37,642 nt of DNA from a virus, in the IMG/VR virus record IMGVR_UViG_3300031111_000020, positions 1 through 37,642 of that record. One strand, given 5' to 3'. Of the stretch, positions 1-7,853 are shown piece after piece (within the stretch, counting starts at the first letter, position 1; each line of letters starts with the position of its first letter). The notes under the pieces were generated by a model that saw nothing but the letters and a program-made list of their open reading frames with translations, did no database searches and was not told where the DNA came from. The translations under genes were made by a program, and so were the position numbers.

Positions 1-3
1 TAC

Positions 4-24
4 TAATAGTGGGCGATGAAGATA
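4..24 (-). promoter_or_regulatory. Phage RNA polymerase promoter P1 (phiOR-like)
   Basis: Read on the minus strand the site is ATCTTCATCGCCCACTA followed by TTAG. It shares 17 identical bases with the promoter before the head operon, and its CACTA matches the -7 to -3 core of T7, T3 and SP6 promoters. By analogy +1 is an A near base 4. It lies just downstream of the large terminase gene and points out of the window, the place held by phiOR in T7, which serves late transcription and end processing. Genes or a terminal repeat beyond base 1 cannot be seen. Confidence 0.8.
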
Positions 25-92
25 AACCTTACTTCTTAGTACCTTATGGGTGTGTCTTTTTTGTGGTGTTTAAGGAGCGCAAACCTAGAGCA

Positions 93-1823
93 CTACCTTA
101 TACGCTGTGTTATAGAAGTCCTGTTCTGAGAGCTTCGCCCTCGTGTTAAGAGAGATTCCGAAACAGGAGTTCTCCCTACCACATGCTCCTTAAACTTCTC
201 CAACTCAGCGTCCAGGAGAGCTGCCTTGTGGTCCTCAATAGAGCGGTCTGTGTCTCTGCTCATCGTGTCAGTCCAGTAGGCGACTGCTCCAGCTAAAGCG
301 TCCAAACGGTCATCGTGTTTCAATGCTCCTCGGTCTTTAGTGATGTGTGTCATCTGGTAGAACAAGGAGTACTTAACACTCTCACCGGCTTCAGACTTAT
401 CTCCGACATACTTCATGTCTTCTCTGACAACAGACTCATCGAAGATCAATCTGTGTTGGTTCATCACCGGCTCTAAGGTGTCGATGATCCTCTGCTCCTT
501 CTGGATGTTGTGGCGCACCTCGTCTAGACCACAGGGATGAAACTTGTCTAGCACCGGCTGGAATATCTTGTTGAACATCCCGTCGCCGAAGTTGCTCTCT
601 ACCATGATCTCGTGGACCTTCTGGTTCTTGGCGATCATTGCAAGCCGAATCAGAGCGTCGTCCTCGTATCCTCCAGGGACTGATCCCGCAGCGGTGACGA
701 ACAGATTCCCGTGGAGCTGCTTGACGACAGCATACGCAGTCTCGTCTTTACCTCGACCCGAGGGGTCAATGAACATGACTGCTCCCTCATACTCTGCCCA
801 CTTCTCGTCGGCGAACATCGGGGAGAACCACTTGTCTCCGGTGAGTCCTACATTCGGGATGTCCTTAATCTGGAGGTCGGGCTTGCTGCTCCATACGATA
901 TTAATTGGAGCCTTCACTGTGTTGATCCCTGCGATAATCAGGTCGGCAAGCTTCAACGGGTATCTCTCAGCATCGCTGAGGGATGTGTCCAGCATGAACT
1001 GCAGGGCAAACCCGGAGCGTCCGTACGATGCCTCACGCTCTTGCAGGTCAATCTCGTGGAACCTATCTTGGTCTGTAGGCTTCCCGACAAGATCAGGATC
1101 TACTTTCAGTTTCTCTGAGAGGAACGGAGCCAATGCGCCTGCGTAGACTTCCATGCTTTTCGCATCGGGGAACCTTGCAGGCCAGATGCGTGCCGTGTAT
1201 CCTTTCTGTCTGAGCTTGTTGTAGATCGACGATTCAGTCTGGGGTGTCCCGAGGTAGGTGATCCTGGGAGAACCTTCAGGCACGAGAATAGCTTCAAACT
1301 CTGAGATCGTGTTCAAGAGTTTTTCACGTTTGTCCTCTGTGTCTGAGTTGTTCAGAACCTCAACGTCGTCTGCAATTATGTGTGTCGCCCTGGAGCCTGT
1401 GAGCTGCCCAAAGATACCTGTGGATTTGACTGAGGGACTGTGAGCTGCCCTACAGATCGCAACATCGAACGACACCATCGACCACCTCTTCGTCTTCTTG
1501 CTGTACAGGTGTGTGAGAGATGGCATCTCTTGAATTAGACGTTGTGTGAATGTGCTGAATGCATCTGCTCTGTCTTTACTCGCAGATACGATCAGGAACT
1601 TCCCTTCAGGGTCTCTCAGGAGTGACCAGAGCACATAGGCTGAGGTGATCCATGATTTCCCGCACCCTCGGAATGCCTCTATGATCTGACGCTTCTCTCC
1701 GTGCTGTAAGTAGAGAGCGATGTCGTACTGGAGAGGGGTAGGTTCTGGGAGATGCAGATGATGCCATACTGTGAATAGGAAGTTTCTGAAGTCATCTAAG
1801 ATCGGGTCGTTAAACTTCTGCAT
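93..1823 (-). CDS. terL: Terminase large subunit (T7 gp19-like DNA maturase B)
   Basis: This is the ATPase-nuclease that packages concatemeric DNA into proheads through the portal. The 576-aa protein has a Walker A-like FRGCGKS at residues 51-57 and a Walker B-like IIADD ending at D152/D153. The C-terminal nuclease half shows FIDPSGRGKD, a VESNFGDG segment and HDDRLDALA, as in T7 gp19 (586 aa). The start is fixed by an in-frame stop four codons upstream, although only a distant AAGGAAA serves as ribosome binding site. It is the last gene before promoter P1, as gene 19 is last in the T7 late region. Confidence 0.95.
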   Translation of the reverse strand: MQKFNDPILDDFRNFLFTVWHHLHLPEPTPLQYDIALYLQHGEKRQIIEAFRGCGKSWITSAYVLWSLLRDPEGKFLIVSASKDRADAFSTFTQRLIQEMPSLTHLYSKKTKRWSMVSFDVAICRAAHSPSVKSTGIFGQLTGSRATHIIADDVEVLNNSDTEDKREKLLNTISEFEAILVPEGSPRITYLGTPQTESSIYNKLRQKGYTARIWPARFPDAKSMEVYAGALAPFLSEKLKVDPDLVGKPTDQDRFHEIDLQEREASYGRSGFALQFMLDTSLSDAERYPLKLADLIIAGINTVKAPINIVWSSKPDLQIKDIPNVGLTGDKWFSPMFADEKWAEYEGAVMFIDPSGRGKDETAYAVVKQLHGNLFVTAAGSVPGGYEDDALIRLAMIAKNQKVHEIMVESNFGDGMFNKIFQPVLDKFHPCGLDEVRHNIQKEQRIIDTLEPVMNQHRLIFDESVVREDMKYVGDKSEAGESVKYSLFYQMTHITKDRGALKHDDRLDALAGAVAYWTDTMSRDTDRSIEDHKAALLDAELEKFKEHVVGRTPVSESLLTRGRSSQNRTSITQRIR

Positions 1824-1855
1824 TTCTATACGCTACCGTTTCCTTGCCCACTGCG

Positions 1856-1882
1856 CCCCCACAGGAGTCATTTCTATGGGGG
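1856..1882 (-). other. RNA hairpin upstream of terL
   Basis: Minus-strand RNA can form CCCCCAUAG / CUGUGGGGG, nine pairs including one G-U, around a 9-nt loop. There is no U-tract after it, so it is not an intrinsic terminator. It lies in the 140-nt gap between the small gene ending at 1964 and the terL start. A processing site or a brake on terL translation is possible, especially as terL has a poor ribosome binding site. Nothing else is visible in the gap beyond open frames under 20 codons. Confidence 0.45.
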
Positions 1883-1963
1883 TACAGTGAACGTTCTAGG
1901 TTAGAGATGATTCAGGGTATGGGTTTTTTGAGATCGCCTCTTACAGGGCATCTGAGGGGCTGC

Positions 1964-2152
1964 TTAGACTTTCTTCAGTGCTTCGTTCATTTTCTTGCGT
2001 CTCTTTTTCAGCTTATCTCCGAGACTGTTCGAACCGTCAGGCACAAGTTTGTCTGCAGATTCCCGCACCTTGCTCTTGCCCTTAGGTTTGATCTTGTTTT
2101 TATCAACGTACTTCTTAATGAAGAACCCTGTGAATTTACCCCATGCACTCAT
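1964..2152 (-). CDS. Small basic protein between terminase subunits
   Basis: The 62-aa protein is strongly basic, with the C-terminal third reading KLKKRRKKMNEALKKV and many Lys throughout. No family is recognised. A GGAGAGGA ribosome binding site precedes the ATG, and the start overlaps the end of the small terminase gene by 17 nt, which suggests translational coupling. T7 also has small genes between 18 and 19 (the spanin genes 18.5/18.7), but no signal peptide, lipobox or membrane segment is seen here, so this is not a clear spanin. A DNA-binding or packaging accessory role is only a guess from charge and place. Confidence 0.7.
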   Translation of the reverse strand: MSAWGKFTGFFIKKYVDKNKIKPKGKSKVRESADKLVPDGSNSLGDKLKKRRKKMNEALKKV

Positions 2153-2378
2153 TGGTATCCTCTCCTTCTACAGGGAACGGGAGCTTCAGGAGGTTGTCCC
2201 TCAAGGCTCCAGGTTTGTTGATTTCGTCTGGATCACATTCGATGTTGTTGTCCCTTAGCAACTGCACTGCGGTTGAGAAAAACGAGGCAGGGCATTCAGG
2301 GTCTTCGAGTCTCTCCATCAACTTAGCTACGGTGACACTCATCAATTCATTCAGGACTGACTCTGTAACTTTCGCCAT
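2136..2378 (-). CDS. terS: Terminase small subunit (T7 gp18-like DNA maturase A)
   Basis: The 80-aa protein is close in length to T7 gp18 (89 aa) and keeps the family pattern: an N-terminal helix (MAKVTESVLNELMSVTVAKL), a central AVQLLRDNNIECDP segment and a C-terminal LLKLPFP motif. In T7-like phages this subunit recognises concatemer DNA and recruits the large subunit for cutting and packaging. It lies just after the holin candidate and two genes before the large subunit, as in T7. The start ATG at 2378 follows an AGGATAACCTCTC leader with a weak ribosome binding site. Confidence 0.85.
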   Translation of the reverse strand: MAKVTESVLNELMSVTVAKLMERLEDPECPASFFSTAVQLLRDNNIECDPDEINKPGALRDNLLKLPFPVEGEDTNECMG

Positions 2379-2384
2379 GAGAGG

Positions 2385-2768
2385 TTATCCTTTCACCGCA
2401 GACTTCACAGCACTAATGAGTCCGGGGAGATAATCTCCGACCTTCTTGACACCGATAACCGAGGCGACTAACCACATGGTAATCTGTAGGAACCACTCGG
2501 GGAGCATGTTCCAGTTACGGAAGACCTCAGCACTTCCCTGAGGATCGAAACCGGACCAGACGAACATTCCGATGATTGCGTAGAACAGCACATCGTCTTT
2601 GTACCCTGCGTTGTCCAGCTGCTTCATTTCCCACTCGTGGTTATACTCCTGGTCGGACTTAGCGAGGCGCATCTTGTTGTCGATGATGGCCCCTTTGAGT
2701 TCAACTTTCTTTGAGATGATTCCGGTAACACCTTTCACGATGTCGCTGAGAATAGGTATGTACATCAT
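2385..2768 (-). CDS. Probable holin-type membrane protein
   Basis: The 127-aa protein has an N-terminal amphipathic stretch with KGVTGIISKK, a charged middle (KMRLAKSDQEYNHEWEMK) and two hydrophobic segments at about residues 60-75 and 92-107, ending in a short Lys-containing tail. This resembles the phage/GTA three-helix holin families, although only two segments look clearly transmembrane. It follows the amidase and a one-helix membrane protein, with ATGA overlap at its start, so it completes a lysis cassette. A second in-frame ATG three bases downstream has better spacing to GGAGG. Holin is an inference from topology and context. Confidence 0.6.
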   Translation of the reverse strand: MMYIPILSDIVKGVTGIISKKVELKGAIIDNKMRLAKSDQEYNHEWEMKQLDNAGYKDDVLFYAIIGMFVWSGFDPQGSAEVFRNWNMLPEWFLQITMWLVASVIGVKKVGDYLPGLISAVKSAVKG

Positions 2769-3034
2769 TTTCCTCCGTACAAGTTAATGCCCAGGAGAGA
2801 GAAACCTCCAAGAACCAGGGCGATTACGACGAAGCGGATAACTGCCCACTTAATCGATTTGATCTGTGTCACCCATTCACCTAAGGCTTGAATGTGGGGA
2901 GACATCTCTTTAAGCATTTCGTGATCTGCTCTGTGTTGCTCAGATTCCATCTTGCAGGTATTGCAGTACTCCGCTTGCTGGAGAGCGTTCACGACTTCTC
3001 TGGCGATGCTTCTTCTTTCCTCTGATGTGATCAT
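2765..3034 (-). CDS. Membrane-anchored small protein of the lysis cassette
   Basis: The 89-aa protein has a soluble N-terminal region with a CNTC pair (residues about 24-27), a HRADHEMLKEM helix, and one C-terminal membrane segment (about AVIRFVVIALVLGGFSLLGI). Similar proteins of about 90 aa are common beside phage holin and endolysin genes; their role is not settled. The ATG at 3034 overlaps the amidase stop as ATGA, and the stop overlaps the next gene the same way, so three lysis-region genes are coupled. A holin-regulator or spanin-like role is possible but unproven. A longer upstream start would run inside the amidase gene and was rejected. Confidence 0.75.
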   Translation of the reverse strand: MITSEERRSIAREVVNALQQAEYCNTCKMESEQHRADHEMLKEMSPHIQALGEWVTQIKSIKWAVIRFVVIALVLGGFSLLGINLYGGK

Positions 3035-3438
3035 ATCGCAGCCCTTTCTACGAAATCTTTGACATCGAAGTCTGGGCATGTCTTGTGGTCGTTGACCTCA
3101 TAATGTCCTCTGATGTCTTCAGGTTTGAGGTCGTACTGCGCCCGGAGCACCTGGAGCAGTTGGCGAAGGGAAGCTGCCTGGGCCATCGTGTAAAGACCTT
3201 CCTTACCTATCAGGCAGATTCCTATGGATGATGTGTTATATCCTCGGGCGTGAATGCCGATCTCTGAGTCCGGAAGACCCTTCTCGACAGTCCCATCCCT
3301 CAAGATGATGTAGTGGTAACCGACCTTCGACCATCCGTTTCCTTTAGGTTTCGGGTCGGTGTGCCACGCTGTAATCATCTCAAGGTTTCCGATCATGGAT
3401 GCGCTGCAGTGAACAAAGATGGTAGTGATTGGTCTCAT
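3031..3438 (-). CDS. N-acetylmuramoyl-L-alanine amidase endolysin (T7 gp3.5-like)
   Basis: This zinc amidase cuts the bond between N-acetylmuramate and L-alanine of peptidoglycan. The 135-aa protein aligns with T7 lysozyme by eye: VHCSAS (zinc ligand H10), GYHYIILRDGTVEKG, HARGYNTSSIGICLIG, and a GHYEV...KTCPDFD end giving ligands H112 and C121, with catalytic Y41 and K119. The start at 3438 overlaps the upstream stop as ATGA and has GGAGG ten bases before it; an ATG nine bases earlier sits on the ribosome binding site. In T7 the homologue is an early/middle gene that also inhibits T7 RNAP; here it is in the late lysis cassette. Whether it also binds the phage RNAP is unknown. Confidence 0.93.
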   Translation of the reverse strand: MRPITTIFVHCSASMIGNLEMITAWHTDPKPKGNGWSKVGYHYIILRDGTVEKGLPDSEIGIHARGYNTSSIGICLIGKEGLYTMAQAASLRQLLQVLRAQYDLKPEDIRGHYEVNDHKTCPDFDVKDFVERAAI

Positions 3439-6400
3439 TCTTTCCATGCCTCCGGAATTTCCATGAATTCTTTGGGAGGTGAAGGTTTCCCTATGGCATC
3501 CCTAGTCTTCTTTTTGCGCTGTCTCCGCAGTTCGTCGCCAGTTATCCAAACTTCATTAGCGATCCTCTGCGTGTCCCATACCTTGTTCCTGATGTATTCA
3601 TTGCTGAAGGTCTCATCTTCAAGGAGCATTCCCTTAGCTATTTTGTAGAATGCGTTGATAACCTTGTCTGCGACCTGACGCTCAAGGTTTGGATACCGCT
3701 TCTCTGAGCTTAAGAACTCTTTTGCGAGTTCATTCATGCTTTCCTTCATTTTCAGCTTCTCTCCCAGAATGCGCTTGAACTCATACTTCTGCTCAGGCGT
3801 AAGCTCAACACCGAGGACTTCTTTAGGTGTCCGCTTAGTCGGGAGGCCGATGTCGTCAAACCACTGTGTTGAAGGAGATGTATCAGGAGTTACTCTCTTC
3901 GCCCCTGTTGCCATACGGTATCCCCAACTGTATTTTTCTACCGGTTCACCCATCCAATCGAGTTTCTGCTCGAGAAGAGTTGATGCGTATGTCTGCTTAA
4001 TCATGTCAACGAACGTCTGAACCTCTCGTAGGTGCGGATCGATCATGTCGTTAACACTCCCGGCAGCTCCTGAAGCTGGTAGAAATGTTTTCCCGAAACT
4101 CTTCGTCCAGTAAGGTAGCCTCGCTCCTTCGTCGGCAACTGCTACAGCGATGTCCTGCACGCCTTTTAGATATGTTTTGGATAGCAGGTTGTTAGAGAAG
4201 CTGAGGAGGAAGAACTGCATGATTTCCCAACCCTCATCTGTGTCGAACCTCGATATCATGGTTGCCATATCTGCGGTCAGGCCCAAGAACATTCCGAATG
4301 GGTCGTTCCTGTTGTACTGATAATACTCACCGTTGATCTTGATTGAGTACTCAGGTATGCCTGCCTGGATGAGCCTACTTCTCTCAGAAGGATCGTGAGA
4401 ACCTGTGACATCCATTGAGGCGACCAAAGCGGAGGTTATTGTGTATATGCCGAAGCTGACTGCCAACTGCGCCAACGCTTTGTTCTGTTCAATAGGATTC
4501 TGACTGCGCAGGCCATCTCGCAGTTTCTTCGATGCGAAGTTCGCAAGAGGTGTTCTTGAGCCAGCGAACTTTGCGATGTTCAGAGGTGTTCTGAAGAAAG
4601 GAATGATGAACTTGGTAGAAGGGAACTGGTTCAGGAGTTTCGTGACCCCTTTACCTCCTTCTCCGAGTTCGGCCTGCCACACGAGTTCTCTGGCTTTCAC
4701 TCTGGTGCTCTCAGCAAGCTCCTCGATGAACTCTTTCGTGAGAGGATCGAGTGCCTGCTTCTGCCCCCTAAGGTGCTTCAGGAGTATGTCAGAAACCTCA
4801 TTGGCGTACCTCACTGCCTCTTTCGGTTCTTTCCCCATATCCAGAGCCTTACGCATTGCAAGACCTTTGGCCTCCATCTCCACGATGATTGTCTTCTGCA
4901 CAGCATCCATCATGTTGAGAGGCGCAAAGGAAACGCTTCTGAGTCCCTTCCCGAGCGCATCGACACCTTTGTACATCGCATTTGCCACTGACGATTCAGG
5001 GTGCTGCCCGAGTCGGATGAACGGATCAACCCAGGAGTGCTGAAGGTTCTCCCTGTTAAAAGCTGTCTCTTTGCCGACCTCCTGTGTTCTGATTAGAGGA
5101 TCGAGGGAGATGTCTTCGGACCACTTCTCGTAGTTGAACTCTTTGAAATTCTTAAACGCTTGTCCTGGGTTCTGCGCTGAGAACTTGATACCACTCACTA
5201 CTCCTTTGACAGGAACAGAGAGGTAGTACTTCAGCATTCCAGATGCAAATGTGGTCGCTCTAATAGCTAACTCCTGCGACTTCATGCGACCAGGTTGGTT
5301 GCGTGCCTTTCCTATTGCCCAGCCTATAGCATCCTCACCGATCTCGTAGGCAGACCTCAGGATGTTCGACTCCATGTTGACCATGAAGGTGTTCTTGCTG
5401 GAGAGAAGGTTTGCCGTTCTGTATTCTACGATGGCACGCATGAGATGAGATTTGCTTATTTTCTCAGCTTCTCTCAGCCTCGCCTCTGTTCCCTTCTTCT
5501 CTGTGAATTCTTTAGCGACCTGCCTGACCCTTTCTAATCCACCTAAGATGTCTACAGATTCAACTACCTGATGCCGTACCTCTGCAGCGTCCATCATCTC
5601 AGGCGTAAGATCGGCGACCTTGAACATCTGCCCGTTGACACGGATGTTTCCTGAAGCTGTCGCCCTGGCAATGTTGGAGGTTGCTCCTTTGACGTATGCG
5701 ACGACATCGCCCATCAAGCGATACTTGTCGTAGAACTTCAGGAGGTTAACTTCAGTTGGGGCTTCTAGGGCTTTTCCAGCCAGATCGAGAACGTGCGAAG
5801 ATAGACCTTCCGTATACGCCCTCCACCGCACAAGTTTAGCTGCCAGGTTATCTGTGTTCCGTGCAAAAGTTGCGAGTTCTTCCATCGTCTTGCCTGTGAG
5901 AAACTTGGCATCTTCCTGCGCCTTGGCGATTGTCTCTGCGTGTGTTTCAGGTTTAGATCCCAATTCGTAGGCTTTATCCAGGTTATCTTCGAGAGCTTTC
6001 TCGATGCCCTTCCCAACTTCAGCAGCTGTGTCGTACCTGTAGATGTTCAGGTGGTCACCATCCGGTGGAATAGCAGGTTCACCGTCGTTAACCCTTGTGA
6101 AGAAATCATGCAGACTGTTATCCATGTGTTCCCTATTAACCTGTACCCTTGGAACGAACTGGTCCAGGCCGATAGGTTCTTCAGCAATGATAAGCTGGCC
6201 TTTCCTGGTGACCCTATTAAAGTGACGCCCAACTTCAGCAACGTAGTCAGCTGTCTTCCTGTTGTTCTGCCAACCCTTAGAAGTCTCTGCGCCGTAACCG
6301 TCACCTTTCCCTTCGTACACTGAGAAGTATGCCTTGCCATCAGCTTTAATTGCGTTCGCTGCCTGCATGATCACACGTTCCCTGATGTCGCCTTCTTTGA

Positions 6401-7838
6401 TAACGTTCAGGGTGTTGTTCGATATAGCGACATCGGCCTGCCCATTTGCGTGTTCATTGGCGACCTTCCTGTTGTGCTTCGCATCTCTATTGAATGGGTC
6501 GTAGACCGAGAGTTTGACACCGAGATTACCGAGGTACTCGACCACATTGTCGAATCGCCCTCCTCCGATATCGATAACCTTCTGCCCCTTGACCCATCCT
6601 CCGAGTTTCTCAATCGCCTTAATAGAAGCAGGCATCTTGCTCTGGTTGATAGATGTGTCAGCTGAGTCGAACTCCTGAATCTCTCCGACTCTATCGAAAT
6701 CCCACAGAACAGGATCGAATCTATCGGTGCGCAGAACATCTATGACCCCTTCTTCCTTCCACTTCTTACCTACTTCCTCTTTTGCCTCAGCCTGCGCACG
6801 CTCCTCTTTCAGGCGGAAATCCCTGTTAGGGTCTGCTCGTAACTCCTTCAGCCCACTCGTTCCTGCAGGGCCGGTCATGCCGTAGATAAACCCTACACCT
6901 ACAGATTCCAACGCCTGATTCATGTCTCCGGTGTGGGCGTAAGTCTGAGCACCGAACATGCTCCCCATAACGGAAGTCTTCAGCAGACGGTTGAGGTCTC
7001 CTGTGTAATGGAACACCTTACCAACAGCATACCGTTCAGCACCGGCAAGGAGGATATCCTTCATGGCCTGCGCAGGTGTTTCGTGATCTTTTGTGGCTTC
7101 GACGAGGGTGGCCCATGGAACTCCCATCATGAATTCGCCGATTCCAGGAATTGCTCCACCGACAGCCCCACCGACAACGTTCTCTACGCCTGTATGGAAC
7201 TTATTCGGTTGACCGTGTTTGCGAGTATTAGCTTCCAGTTCAGCATCCATTATGGCTGCATTCTTGACGTAGAAAGCGATTCCAGCATCAAGTTCATCAC
7301 TGACAGCCTGCTTGAGGTTGTCCCACTGTGTTTTTGTCGGTTTGGCTTTGTACAGAGTCTTCTCAATTTCTTTGTCGTACTCCATACCTCCAGCCAGCAG
7401 AGGATCGTAACCTGAAGATTCGATGGTGTTGACAATCATTCCTCCAACGTCTTTCAGGTTCTGCCCGAGACTCGCTACTCCGTGGTTAAACGATGAGATC
7501 GCCTTCATGCCCCACCGCTTAGTCGTGTTAAGCGACTCTCCTAATGAAGCAGAAACAACTTCATAGTCTGAAGTCGTACGTCCGCCTACGATCTTAGGAG
7601 AGGTTCTCCCGGAGTGATCCCCGACGTACTTATCAGGAACAAACTCTTCTTCTTCTTCTTCAGCAGGCACATGCGGATATTCTAGAGCCTGGGTAGGAGC
7701 GAACAGGAACTTACTTGCGTACTCCATGTACGATACGTCTCCGGTTGGGTGATCCTTCTTCCATTTAGCCTCAGCTAATTCCTGGTCGCCCATATCGGAG
7801 TACTGCGGGTACTTCTCTCTGAACTCAGTAATATTCAT
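3435..7838 (-). CDS. Large internal virion/ejection protein (gp16 position) with embedded methyltransferase-like domain
   Basis: The 1467-aa protein follows the gp14 and gp15 homologues and is similar in size to T7 gp16 (1318 aa), which is ejected into the cell with the DNA. It opens with an EFREKYPQYSDM motif common in phage internal proteins. No T7-type lytic transglycosylase motif is visible. Residues about 398-553 instead look like a class I SAM methyltransferase: VIDIGGG (423-427 DIGGG), VYDPFNR, ISNNTLNVI, and AYFSVYEG. The C-terminal half is helical with FIIPFFRTPLNIAK, as in large phage polyvalent/internal proteins. The ATG at 7838 is better spaced from GGAG than the GTG at 7844. It probably helps DNA entry; the enzyme role is inference. 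Confidence 0.85.
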   Translation of the reverse strand: MNITEFREKYPQYSDMGDQELAEAKWKKDHPTGDVSYMEYASKFLFAPTQALEYPHVPAEEEEEEFVPDKYVGDHSGRTSPKIVGGRTTSDYEVVSASLGESLNTTKRWGMKAISSFNHGVASLGQNLKDVGGMIVNTIESSGYDPLLAGGMEYDKEIEKTLYKAKPTKTQWDNLKQAVSDELDAGIAFYVKNAAIMDAELEANTRKHGQPNKFHTGVENVVGGAVGGAIPGIGEFMMGVPWATLVEATKDHETPAQAMKDILLAGAERYAVGKVFHYTGDLNRLLKTSVMGSMFGAQTYAHTGDMNQALESVGVGFIYGMTGPAGTSGLKELRADPNRDFRLKEERAQAEAKEEVGKKWKEEGVIDVLRTDRFDPVLWDFDRVGEIQEFDSADTSINQSKMPASIKAIEKLGGWVKGQKVIDIGGGRFDNVVEYLGNLGVKLSVYDPFNRDAKHNRKVANEHANGQADVAISNNTLNVIKEGDIRERVIMQAANAIKADGKAYFSVYEGKGDGYGAETSKGWQNNRKTADYVAEVGRHFNRVTRKGQLIIAEEPIGLDQFVPRVQVNREHMDNSLHDFFTRVNDGEPAIPPDGDHLNIYRYDTAAEVGKGIEKALEDNLDKAYELGSKPETHAETIAKAQEDAKFLTGKTMEELATFARNTDNLAAKLVRWRAYTEGLSSHVLDLAGKALEAPTEVNLLKFYDKYRLMGDVVAYVKGATSNIARATASGNIRVNGQMFKVADLTPEMMDAAEVRHQVVESVDILGGLERVRQVAKEFTEKKGTEARLREAEKISKSHLMRAIVEYRTANLLSSKNTFMVNMESNILRSAYEIGEDAIGWAIGKARNQPGRMKSQELAIRATTFASGMLKYYLSVPVKGVVSGIKFSAQNPGQAFKNFKEFNYEKWSEDISLDPLIRTQEVGKETAFNRENLQHSWVDPFIRLGQHPESSVANAMYKGVDALGKGLRSVSFAPLNMMDAVQKTIIVEMEAKGLAMRKALDMGKEPKEAVRYANEVSDILLKHLRGQKQALDPLTKEFIEELAESTRVKARELVWQAELGEGGKGVTKLLNQFPSTKFIIPFFRTPLNIAKFAGSRTPLANFASKKLRDGLRSQNPIEQNKALAQLAVSFGIYTITSALVASMDVTGSHDPSERSRLIQAGIPEYSIKINGEYYQYNRNDPFGMFLGLTADMATMISRFDTDEGWEIMQFFLLSFSNNLLSKTYLKGVQDIAVAVADEGARLPYWTKSFGKTFLPASGAAGSVNDMIDPHLREVQTFVDMIKQTYASTLLEQKLDWMGEPVEKYSWGYRMATGAKRVTPDTSPSTQWFDDIGLPTKRTPKEVLGVELTPEQKYEFKRILGEKLKMKESMNELAKEFLSSEKRYPNLERQVADKVINAFYKIAKGMLLEDETFSNEYIRNKVWDTQRIANEVWITGDELRRQRKKKTRDAIGKPSPPKEFMEIPEAWKE

Positions 7839-7853
7839 TGCCACTCCTCAGAG

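Noticed and set aside
6930-6950. gtgtgggcgtaa resembles the promoter core.
   Set aside because: It lies inside the gp16-position gene and gives CACAC instead of CACTA; the upstream half does not match.
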